Below are positions 38,311 to 45,321 of a DNA stretch of 46,415 nt, in pieces. Position numbers and translations under genes: made by a program. Position 1 is the stretch's first letter, and the number at the start of each line of letters is the position of its first letter. Under the pieces are notes generated by a model that was not told the origin of the DNA, did not search any database, and worked only from the letters and a program-made list of their open reading frames with translations. The stretch is from Verrucomicrobiia bacterium Tous-C4TDCM. GTDB lineage: Bacteria > Verrucomicrobiota > Verrucomicrobiia > Verrucomicrobiales > Akkermansiaceae. The stretch covers positions 1 to 46,415 of the forward strand of contig NEUO01000008.1 of NCBI GenBank assembly GCA_002304315.1. The letters are read 5' to 3'.

Positions 38311-38934
38311 TTATCTTCGGCCGAAGGGTGGGATGCCGAGGGAGACACGCTTCTTGTGAACGGTGGAGTGAGCGAGATCGAGTTTCCGGGCGGCGTCGGC
38401 GTCGGTCATGGTGCCAAGGACGGCGATCTGCCTTCGAGTCCAGGAGTCGAGGGGCTTCGGCGGACGCTTGTTGGCGTAGGCTTCGCCATAGGGTGGGATC
38501 TTGAGCTTGCCGCGCTTCCAGGCGACGGAGGCCTTTTTCTGGCCGATCTTGAGAGCGACATCGGCGTCCGACATGGTGCCGAGGAGGGCGATCTCTTTCT
38601 TGGTCCAGAAGTGCCAGCTTTTCGATTTGCGGGCGTAGCACTTGATGCCGAGGGAGGTTCTCTTTTTCTGAACGGTGAGGGTGTTCATGTCGCCGACCCT
38701 GGCCACTTCCGCATCGGGGAACTTGCCGAGCATGGAGATCAAGTCACGCGTCCAACGGATCGTTTTCCAAGGCCGGGTTCCGGGAATCCCCAGGTCCTTG
38801 CGCTTTCTCAGAATGGTGCTGATGCAAAGGTCGAGTTTTCTCGAAAGAGCGGCATCCGATAGGGTCCCCAGCAGGGCGATCTGCTTGCGGGTCCATCGAT
38901 ACCGCTTTCCCTGCGTTGAAGGTTTGGAATCCAT
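38311..38934 (-). CDS. protein of four Myb/SANT-like helix-turn-helix repeats
   Basis: ATG at 38934 gives 207 residues (GTG at 38940 is an alternative). The protein consists almost wholly of four repeats of 47-55 residues, each starting with a Trp (W14, W61, W110, W165): RWTRKQIALLGTLSDAALSR, RWTRDLISMLGKFPDAEVAR, FWTKKEIALLGTMSDADVAL and SWTRRQIAVLGTMTDADAAR. Each ends with a basic helix and LGIP-like turn (KKRVSLGIPP). The pattern matches Myb/SANT-type DNA-binding folds, and the high positive charge supports nucleic-acid binding. No other domain is present. Target and role are unknown. It is flanked by short repeats and truncated genes. Confidence 0.75.
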   Translation of the reverse strand: MDSKPSTQGKRYRWTRKQIALLGTLSDAALSRKLDLCISTILRKRKDLGIPGTRPWKTIRWTRDLISMLGKFPDAEVARVGDMNTLTVQKKRTSLGIKCYARKSKSWHFWTKKEIALLGTMSDADVALKIGQKKASVAWKRGKLKIPPYGEAYANKRPPKPLDSWTRRQIAVLGTMTDADAARKLDLAHSTVHKKRVSLGIPPFGRR

Positions 38935-38961
38935 GGCCACCGATGATGAAGTCGCGTTTTC

Positions 38962-39081
38962 TCAGAGAGACGGATATTCGTTCATTCCTTTCGGGGAACC
39001 GAAACTGGGCACGTCGTAGTCGAGGCACTGGGCAACGTAATTCGACTCTTCGCGGTAGAGAGTGTCATGGAGCTTTCTCAT
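38962..39081 (-). pseudogene. HicB-like antitoxin remnant
   Basis: ATG at 39081 opens MRKLHDTLYREESNYVAQCL, then DYDVPSFGSPKGMNEYPSL and TGA, 39 residues in all. The first 30 residues follow the HicB-type pattern (short beta strand, E-Y/W-V-AQCL, D-V-S-x-G). Full HicB antitoxins are longer, so the remainder is lost after the FGSP turn, apparently by frameshift. No HicA toxin gene is visible nearby. Confidence 0.45.
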
Positions 39082-39190
39082 CGGCTGAAGAGTAGGGGAA
39101 ATGCGCCGGATGGCAAGATTACGGAACTGAAGGGCGGGCGAGACACCCACTGGTCTTGGGACGACACGAGTGGTCCTTTATCAGAGGGAT

Positions 39191-39208
39191 GGGCATTCTT
39201 GCATTCGG
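39191..39208. repeat. CATTCTTGCA repeat copy
   Basis: GGGCATTCTTGCATTCGG, nearly identical to the unit at 38210-38226. The two copies bracket the four-repeat gene and the HicB remnant. Confidence 0.6.
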
Positions 39209-39256
39209 CAAGCCCGGCCCGTACATAGTGCACCACGCACGCGGAGAGCCCGCCCT

Positions 39257-39892
39257 ATGAAGGCCTTCATCCAACAGAACTACGGGCCGCCCGAGCAACT
39301 CACCCTGACCGAGGTGCCGGTGCCGCGTCCCAAAGCTGGCGAAGTGCTCGTGAAGATTCATTCGACCGCCGTCAATGACTACGACTGGGCCATGGTCACG
39401 GGTGTACCCCGCATCTATCGACTGCTGTATGGCCTCCGTCGACCGAAGCAGCCGATCCCCGGCATGGAGCTTTCCGGCACGGTAGCGTCCGTCGGCCCCG
39501 GAGACAGCCGCTTCGCACCGGGGGACGAAGTCTATGGCGACATATCGGATCACGGCTTCGGCACTTATGCCGAGTATGTTTGCATCAAGCAGGAAGCTAT
39601 GGTTCCCAAGCCGGCGGAGATGTCGTTCGACGAGGCCGCTGCCATCCCTCATGCCACCATGCTCGCATGGCAGGGGCTCGTGGAAAGCGGGAAGCTTCAA
39701 CCCGGCGAACGGCTGCTGCTGAACGGGGGCGGCGGCGGCGTGGGAACCTTCGCGCTCCAGATGGCAAAACACATCGGCGCGCGCGTGACCGGTGTCGACA
39801 CCGGAGCCAAACTTGCGAAAATGAGGGAACTCGGGTTCGATGAGGTGATCGATTACAAGCAGGAAGACTTCACCCGAAGCGGCCGGCAGTAA
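39257..39892 (+). CDS. quinone oxidoreductase-like MDR protein, N-terminal part (stopped by in-frame TAA)
   Basis: ATG at 39257 gives MKAFIQQNYGPPEQ and a medium-chain dehydrogenase/reductase (zinc-free, quinone-oxidoreductase-like): GroES-like half with GEVLVKIHSTAVNDYDW and PGMELSGTVASVG, then the NADPH-binding glycine loop LLLNGGGGGVGTFALQMAK. The ORF stops at TAA (39890-39892) after DYKQEDFTRSGRQ. The same frame continues with DLILDCKSSRSPF and the remaining third of the enzyme. The stop sits where relatives have an aromatic residue, so TAC or TAT to TAA explains it. As read, the product lacks the end of its nucleotide-binding domain. Confidence 0.8.
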   Translation: MKAFIQQNYGPPEQLTLTEVPVPRPKAGEVLVKIHSTAVNDYDWAMVTGVPRIYRLLYGLRRPKQPIPGMELSGTVASVGPGDSRFAPGDEVYGDISDHGFGTYAEYVCIKQEAMVPKPAEMSFDEAAAIPHATMLAWQGLVESGKLQPGERLLLNGGGGGVGTFALQMAKHIGARVTGVDTGAKLAKMRELGFDEVIDYKQEDFTRSGRQ

Positions 39893-40243
39893 GATCTCAT
39901 TCTCGACTGCAAGTCTTCGCGTTCACCGTTTGCGCTCAGCCGGGCACTGGCCAAAGGCGGTCGCTACGTGACCGTGGGAGGGACGGTTCCCCGTCTGCTG
40001 CAGATACTCGCTTTCGGATGGCTGGTGAGGCTCTTCACGGGAAAGTCGATGCGCATCGTCGCGCTCAAACCGAACCGCGATCTCGACTCCGTGAGAGACC
40101 TTTTCGTCAAAGGGAAGCTCGTCTGTGTGCTCGACGGGCCGCATTCGATGAAGGACGCACCCGGCCTGCTCCGTCGGTTCGGGGAAGGCGAGCACTGCGG
40201 GAAGATCGTCATTCACGCGGCCGGGCTTTCGGCTCCGGACTGA
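39893..40243 (+). pseudogene. remaining C-terminal part of the MDR gene after the in-frame TAA
   Basis: The frame of the preceding ORF stays open after the TAA: DLILDCKSSRSPFA, GGRYVTVGGTVPRLLQIL, RIVALKPNRDLDSVRDLF, and RRFGEGEHCGKIVIH, ending at TGA 40241-40243. These match the usual C-terminal sequence of the same enzyme family. Nothing else is damaged, which points to a recent mutation or a consensus error. Confidence 0.75.
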
Positions 40244-40535
40244 GGTGCGGAGCGGGCCCTGGTTGTTGCTGTAGTGGGTTGCCATGGCACGGATCTTTTC
40301 AAAGGGGCAGGCAACTTTGCATTACCTGCCCGCCGGCTGGTTCAGGAGCCGCCGGCCAAAAGCGGATTCCCGGCAGTCGAAAGGGTGGGACGGATGGTTT
40401 CGGCACGGGGGCTGCCGCTGGTGTCCGGGCGATTGGAAATGATTCCTGACAGATGGCGGCCGGATTACCGTAAGGAGGCCCAACCTTGACGCTTCGGGAA
40501 TCCGACCACGAAGCCCGAAGCCCCCGAAGCCCCCG
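40244..40535. other. intergenic region with composite repeat and leader mini-ORF
   Basis: Holds a copy of repeat family 1 (40292-40312) and family 2 (40335-40376). It is followed by AGGAGG at 40473-40478 and a 17-codon ORF from TTG 40486 whose TGA (40537-40539) overlaps the TTG at 40536 of the next gene. CGAAGCCC is repeated three times within it. Confidence 0.5.
40292..40376. repeat. composite interspersed repeat, copy A
   Basis: Family 1: GATCTTTTCAAAGGGGCAGG. Family 2, 22 bases later: GGCTGGTTCAGGAGCC followed by GCCGGCCAAAAGCGGATTCC. Both parts recur near 44632-44757, in the opposite order. Confidence 0.6.
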
Positions 40536-40550
40536 TTGACCATCGATTCC

Positions 40551-43064
40551 ATGCGCTACACCACGCCCACCATCCTGATCCTGGGATTGTGCCACGCTGG
40601 CATGGCGGACGACGCGGCCCGGACCGCGACGGCGGCGGATGCCGGGTTCAAGGCGCCGCCACCTGCCGGGAAGCTTTTGGATTCCTATTGCTACGAATGC
40701 CACGATGCCGGAGCGAAGAAGGGCGGGATCCGCTTCGACAATCTGGAGACTCTCTCCCGCGAGGCCCGGCTCGATCTGCTCAACAACGCCCTCGAACAGG
40801 TTTACAGCGGCGAGATGCCCCCGAAGAAAGGCGACCAGCCGAGCGACGAGGAGAGGGACGAACTGGCCCAGTGGATCTGGGGCGAGCTGAAAACTTTCAA
40901 CGCCTCCAAACTCGAGGACAAGCTGCGCTATTACAAATTCGCCAACTACCTCGGTCACGACAAACTGTTCAGCGGGGAAATCGAGACGAAGCCGTTTACC
41001 AAGGCGCGGCGCTGGCGGGTGAACGAACTGATCTACCAAGAGCGGATCAACGACGTGTTCGAGCTTCAGGGCCGCGAGCGCCGGGAATCGTTCTTCGGCG
41101 TGGTGAAGCCCTTCAACCTGCCCGCCCAATCGGGGGTCCGATACTACGACACCGAGATCGTCGAGGGCGGCCAGTTCCTGACGCTGATCGCGAACGCGAA
41201 GTGGGTGGTGGACAAGCAACTGCGTGCCGCCCTGGTGGAAAGCGGCGAGCACCGGTTCTCCGAGGACTACAAAGCGGCGAAGGCGGGCGGCGGCAGGGGG
41301 TTCAATTCAAGATTTCCCGACGAGGTATGGAACCCGAAGGCCACGGCGGAGCCGTTCAGGCGGTTGATCATGGGGGACGGAGTTCCGACGGACGAGATGC
41401 TCGGGGATGCGATCACCCACCAGTTCAAGGTGGTGCTGCAACGTGAGCCGACCACCGCCGAGATGCTGAAATACCTGGGCTTCGCCCGCGAGACCCTGAA
41501 GGCCAGCGACAAGACGAGCGCGCTGAAGAAGTTGATGACCTCCATCCTGATGGAGCCCGAGTTTCTCTACCGGAATGAATTCGGCGGCGGTGAATCCGAC
41601 GGGTCCGGGCGGCTGATGCTGACCGCGCACGAAGGCAGTTATGCGATCGCCTACGCCCTGACCGACCGGATCCCGGATGCCGCCCTGGTGGCGGCGGCGA
41701 ACTCCGGCGGCCTCCACCGCCGCGAGGATTACGAGCGCGAGGTCAGGCGGATCCTTGGGGACGAGTCCATCGACAAGCCCCGCATCCTCCGCTTCTTCCA
41801 GGACTACTTCGGCTACCAGGGGATCCATGATGTCTTCAAGGACGAGGAAAGGTTCGCAGGTGCCTACAACCCGCACCGCGTGGTCTCGACGCGGTATATC
41901 TACCGCGTGCCGGGCAAGGTCTCGAAGGAAGCCGACACCCTGGTGCGGTGGATCCTCGAAAAGGATCAGGACGTGCTGAAGGAGCTGCTGACGACGGACC
42001 GGTTCTTCGTTCACCACAATGGCGACAACGGGGAGATGGCCATGAAGGCGCGGGAATCGACCAAGGATTTCGGGACGTTCCGGGAGATGTTCCAACGGAC
42101 CAGGGGGATGAAGCCCAAGGAGGCCGCCGCCGTGGTTGCGCTGATGGACCGCGAAAAACCCGAGCTCAACCTGGCAAAAAAGTTCCTGGGGCCCGATGGC
42201 AAGATCCGCGGCATCCTGACGAGCACCTTGACACTCGCAGGGATGTACTTCGGCGAGGATGGCCGGAAGGACGAGGAAACCGACAAGGTTTACATGCCTC
42301 ATGACAATGAAGCCGTGATCCACTCGGTGAAAATGTACAACCTCGACCACCTCGAGTGGTCCTATCAGGCGGAGCAGCCGGTGAAGTTGGAAAACCGGAC
42401 CGGCCTGCTGACCCATCCCGCATGGCTGGTGGCGAATTCCCAGAACGCGGCCACCGATCCGATCCACCGGGGCAAATGGATCCGCGAGAAGCTCCTCGGC
42501 GGCTTCATCCGCGACGTGCCGATCACCGTGGACGCGAAGGTCCCGGATGATCCGGACAAGACGCTGCGGGAACGCTTCGCGGTGTCCGAGGCATCGAACT
42601 GCTGGCAGTGCCACGAGAAGATGAATCCGCTGGGATACGTGTTCGAAAGCTACGACGACTTCGGCCGTTTCCGCACTCAAGAGGAAATCGAAAACCCCGC
42701 GAACATCGTCGGCTCCCGGCAGGCGATGGCCAAGAACATGCACGGCATCTGGACAAAGTTCAACGTGCCGATCTACAAGACCAAGCCGGTCGATTCACGC
42801 GGGAAACTGGAAGGCACCGGCGACAAATCGCTCGATGGCGAAGTCAAGGACGTGGCGGAACTCATGACCCGCCTCGCCAAGTCGGATCGGGTTCGCCAGG
42901 TTTTCATCCGGAACGTGTTCCGCTATTTCATGGGGCGCAACGAGACGCTTGCCGACTCGCGGACGCTCATTGATGCCGACAAGGCCTATCTCGCGAGCGG
43001 GGGAAGCTTCAAGGAACTCACGGTTTCCCTGCTCACCTCGGATTCATTCATTTACCGCAAATAA
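40551..43064 (+). CDS. DUF1592/DUF1588/DUF1585 cytochrome-like exported protein
   Basis: ATG at 40551 gives 837 residues with a signal-like start (MRYTTPTILILGLCHAGMADDAA); a TTG at 40536, overlapping a leader ORF stop, is an alternative. A heme-binding-type CYECH lies near residue 47 in the planctomycete cytochrome-c-like region (DSYCYECHDAGAKKGGIRFD). DUF1592 and related domains fill the middle. DUF1588 follows, with HRGKWIREKLLGGF and a second CWQCH (SNCWQCHEKMNPLGYVFE), and DUF1585 ends the protein (FRYFMGRNETLADSRTLID). Function is not established; such proteins are thought to be periplasmic redox or carbohydrate-related factors in Planctomycetota and Verrucomicrobiota. The DUF1552 gene follows after 12 bases. 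Confidence 0.88.
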   Translation: MRYTTPTILILGLCHAGMADDAARTATAADAGFKAPPPAGKLLDSYCYECHDAGAKKGGIRFDNLETLSREARLDLLNNALEQVYSGEMPPKKGDQPSDEERDELAQWIWGELKTFNASKLEDKLRYYKFANYLGHDKLFSGEIETKPFTKARRWRVNELIYQERINDVFELQGRERRESFFGVVKPFNLPAQSGVRYYDTEIVEGGQFLTLIANAKWVVDKQLRAALVESGEHRFSEDYKAAKAGGGRGFNSRFPDEVWNPKATAEPFRRLIMGDGVPTDEMLGDAITHQFKVVLQREPTTAEMLKYLGFARETLKASDKTSALKKLMTSILMEPEFLYRNEFGGGESDGSGRLMLTAHEGSYAIAYALTDRIPDAALVAAANSGGLHRREDYEREVRRILGDESIDKPRILRFFQDYFGYQGIHDVFKDEERFAGAYNPHRVVSTRYIYRVPGKVSKEADTLVRWILEKDQDVLKELLTTDRFFVHHNGDNGEMAMKARESTKDFGTFREMFQRTRGMKPKEAAAVVALMDREKPELNLAKKFLGPDGKIRGILTSTLTLAGMYFGEDGRKDEETDKVYMPHDNEAVIHSVKMYNLDHLEWSYQAEQPVKLENRTGLLTHPAWLVANSQNAATDPIHRGKWIREKLLGGFIRDVPITVDAKVPDDPDKTLRERFAVSEASNCWQCHEKMNPLGYVFESYDDFGRFRTQEEIENPANIVGSRQAMAKNMHGIWTKFNVPIYKTKPVDSRGKLEGTGDKSLDGEVKDVAELMTRLAKSDRVRQVFIRNVFRYFMGRNETLADSRTLIDADKAYLASGGSFKELTVSLLTSDSFIYRK

Positions 43065-43076
43065 CCAAGGCACTTC

Positions 43077-44459
43077 ATGCACCACAGAAGAGACTTCATC
43101 AGAACCTCGGCGGCCGGCTTGCTCGGCATGGCGGGACTGTCCTCGATCCCACGGTTGGGAGCCGCGGTCGCCGGCCCGGGATCCGCCGCGGCGGGTGCCG
43201 GGGTGCCACGCTTCATCTTCCTGAGGAAAAGCAACGGCACCTTTCCCACGGAGCTCGTCCCGCCGTCGCTGAGCGAAGCGGACAAGAAAAAGGACGCGCA
43301 CAGGGAGGCGCTGGACATCGACCTCGACCGTCACGAGCTGCCGGCATGGATGGAGCCGCTCGCGGCCCACAAGAACAACCTGACCCTGCTGCAGGGCCTC
43401 TCGGCGAAAATGTGCACGATGGGACACTCGACCTATCAGTCACCGCTGGCGGTTTCCCGAACGGCGGAGCGCGTGGATACCATCAAGCGGGCCACGGTGG
43501 ACGTGGAGCTCGCGCGGCTGTTCCCCTCCCCCTTCGAGCACGTCGAGCTGACCTGCGCGAAGAATGAGAAAGGCGTGGTCCGCGGCATGTCCTCGATCGG
43601 CCCGAAGCAGCCGAACTATGCGTTCGCCTCGCCCGGCGCGGCCTTCCGCAACCTGTTCGCGGCCGGGATGGAGAAGGACAACGACCAGAAGGCGGACGAA
43701 GGCTTGTACGATTTCCTAGCCGGGAACATCGCCTCGTATGACTCGAGGACGCTGGACATGCTGGAGTCCCGGAAGATCGGCAACTACGCGAGTTCGGTGG
43801 ATTCGCTCATCGCACGCAACGCGCGGTTGGCGAAAATGTCCGACCGCATCGCGACGAATGTGCCGGTGATCGAGAAGGCCATCCTCGAGGACCGCTACAA
43901 CGTGGTGGAGCAGCAGCATGCCTTCGTTGACATCCTCGTGTCGTCGCTGCGCGCCGGCCTGACGAACGTGGTGACCTACACGCTTGACGATCTCGGGACC
44001 CGCTACGACGGCCTGCTGGAGGATGTCATCCAGTTGCACGATATCGGCCACGGCAAGGCGCTGGGCGGCATGCCGGCGGACGAGGTGCGCCGCCACCTGC
44101 GCAAGCACCATATGAATCTGGTCAACAAACTGGTTGAGGACCTGAAAGCGACGCCCGAAGGCTCCGGAACCATGTTCGACAACACGATGATCATGTATTT
44201 GCCGGAAAACGGGGAGAAGCACCATAGCGTCGGCACCGAGGTGCCGTTCCTGATCCTCGCCGGCGACAACGTGAAGCTGAGCATGGCACGCCGCCGCTAC
44301 ATCCGGCTGCCGGACTACAACGCCGAAGGCCACAAGACCCTGGGCAACTGGTATACCACCATCCTCAACGCCTACGGCAATCCGATCAAACACTACGGCG
44401 ACTTCGACGTGGCCTTGAAAATCGATCAGGAAGGCGCGATCCGGCAGTTCCTCAGCTGA
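43077..44459 (+). CDS. DUF1552 protein with Tat signal
   Basis: A 460-residue protein opening MHHRRDFIRTSAAGLLGMAG, a twin-arginine export signal (RRDFIR) ending near the Ala-rich stretch at about residue 40. The rest matches DUF1552: FLRKSNGTFPTELVPP, NLTLLQGLSAKMC, GHSTYQSPLAV, and the C-terminal MYLPENGEKHHSVGTEVPFL and GHKTLGNWYTTILNA. DUF1552 genes almost always follow DUF1592-type genes, as here: 12 bases separate them and AAGG precedes the ATG. Tat export suggests a protein folded, perhaps with a cofactor, before reaching the periplasm, where it may work with the CxxCH partner. No catalytic residues can be assigned. Confidence 0.88.
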   Translation: MHHRRDFIRTSAAGLLGMAGLSSIPRLGAAVAGPGSAAAGAGVPRFIFLRKSNGTFPTELVPPSLSEADKKKDAHREALDIDLDRHELPAWMEPLAAHKNNLTLLQGLSAKMCTMGHSTYQSPLAVSRTAERVDTIKRATVDVELARLFPSPFEHVELTCAKNEKGVVRGMSSIGPKQPNYAFASPGAAFRNLFAAGMEKDNDQKADEGLYDFLAGNIASYDSRTLDMLESRKIGNYASSVDSLIARNARLAKMSDRIATNVPVIEKAILEDRYNVVEQQHAFVDILVSSLRAGLTNVVTYTLDDLGTRYDGLLEDVIQLHDIGHGKALGGMPADEVRRHLRKHHMNLVNKLVEDLKATPEGSGTMFDNTMIMYLPENGEKHHSVGTEVPFLILAGDNVKLSMARRRYIRLPDYNAEGHKTLGNWYTTILNAYGNPIKHYGDFDVALKIDQEGAIRQFLS

Positions 44460-44849
44460 TCATCCTGAAGCGCCCCCCACGAATCCGGCGGCGGCTGGAC
44501 TTCCGCGGGTCTTGTCATCCCTCAGGGCAAATGCGCGGATGCCCATGAAATCGCATGAAACGCTACAACTCCCTTTCCCCCGACCTCCGGCCCGGCTTGG
44601 GCAGGCGTAGCGCAGCGAAGACTCCCCCGACGGCTGTTTCAGGAGCCTCCCGCCAGAAGCAAATTCCTGGCATCAGAGGTCGTGGCTGAAGAACTTCCCG
44701 GACTGGCGATATGCCAGTAGTGCGCCGATCTTTTCGAAGGGACAGGCGATCTTTTCGTAAGCGCTCAATCCATGGGCGTCGGGCGGATCTCGCCGCCGGA
44801 GCATGAATAGCATACACAGGTGTGTATGTTGCTGACGATTTCCTCCGCT
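44460..44849. other. intergenic region with repeats, no gene
   Basis: About 390 bases with no convincing coding frame. It holds family 2 and family 1 repeats (44632-44757) and the perfect inverted repeat CATACACAGGTGTGTATG at 44811-44828. No clear terminator follows the DUF1552 gene. Confidence 0.45.
44632..44757. repeat. composite interspersed repeat, copy B
   Basis: Family 2: GGCTGTTTCAGGAGCC (15 of 16 bases as copy A), then CGCCAGAAGCAAATTCC. Family 1: GATCTTTTCGAAGGGACAGG at 44727-44746, followed at once by a second partial GATCTTTTCG at 44748. Confidence 0.65.
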
Positions 44850-45143
44850 TCAGGCCGGGCAAGCCTCGGCCGTGCGGGCGGCTGGCGCGGCAGCGGGTTG
44901 CCAGCGGCAAGGCAGCAGGACACTCAGGTCGTCCCGGTTGGTCATCGCCGGCAGGCGGTCGAGCACGTCGGCCAGCCAGACCTCGGGGTCGTGGCCTTGA
45001 CGTTTGGCGCACTCGACCATGGTAAAGATGATGGCGGCGCGCTGGCCGGTGGTTTCGCTACCCATGAACAACCAGTTCTTCTTCCCCACCGCGGTGGGCC
45101 GGATTCCGTTCTCGATGAGGTTGTTGTCGATCTCGATCTCGCC
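44850..45143 (-). pseudogene. IS66-family transposase, C-terminal fragment
   Basis: The frame reads GEIEIDNNLIENGIRPTAVG, KKNWLFMGSETTGQRAAIIF and TMVECAKRQGHDPEVWLADV, then LDRLPAMTNRDDLSVLLP, the conserved end of IS66 transposases including the Glu of the DDE site (NNLIEN). It stops at TGA 44852-44850. Upstream, the homology ends abruptly at 45143, where the family 1 repeat begins at 45146; further upstream there is no transposase sequence. About 85-90% of the gene is therefore missing and the fragment cannot transpose. Confidence 0.8.
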
Positions 45144-45145
45144 GC

Positions 45146-45183
45146 GATCTTTTCGAAGGGACGATCTTTTCGAAGGGACAGGC
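45146..45183. repeat. family 1 repeat, tandem copy C
   Basis: GATCTTTTCGAAGGGA (45146-45161), one base, then a full unit from 45163 to 45183. It directly abuts the truncated IS66 fragment. Confidence 0.65.
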
Positions 45184-45321
45184 AGTTTTGGCTTCGGGCG
45201 ACAAGCCGTGACCCATGCTCCAGGGCCCTTGATGGCCGTTCCTTGGCGGCACGAGGCACCTTCAGAGGAACACGACTGAATGCCTCGCATTCAAGCCCCG
45301 GCACGAACTGGCGCCGTCACA

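Noticed and set aside
44563-45012. 149-residue minus-strand ORF across the repeats
   Set aside because: It is assembled from repeat sequence and an off-frame part of the IS66 fragment; no coding motif.
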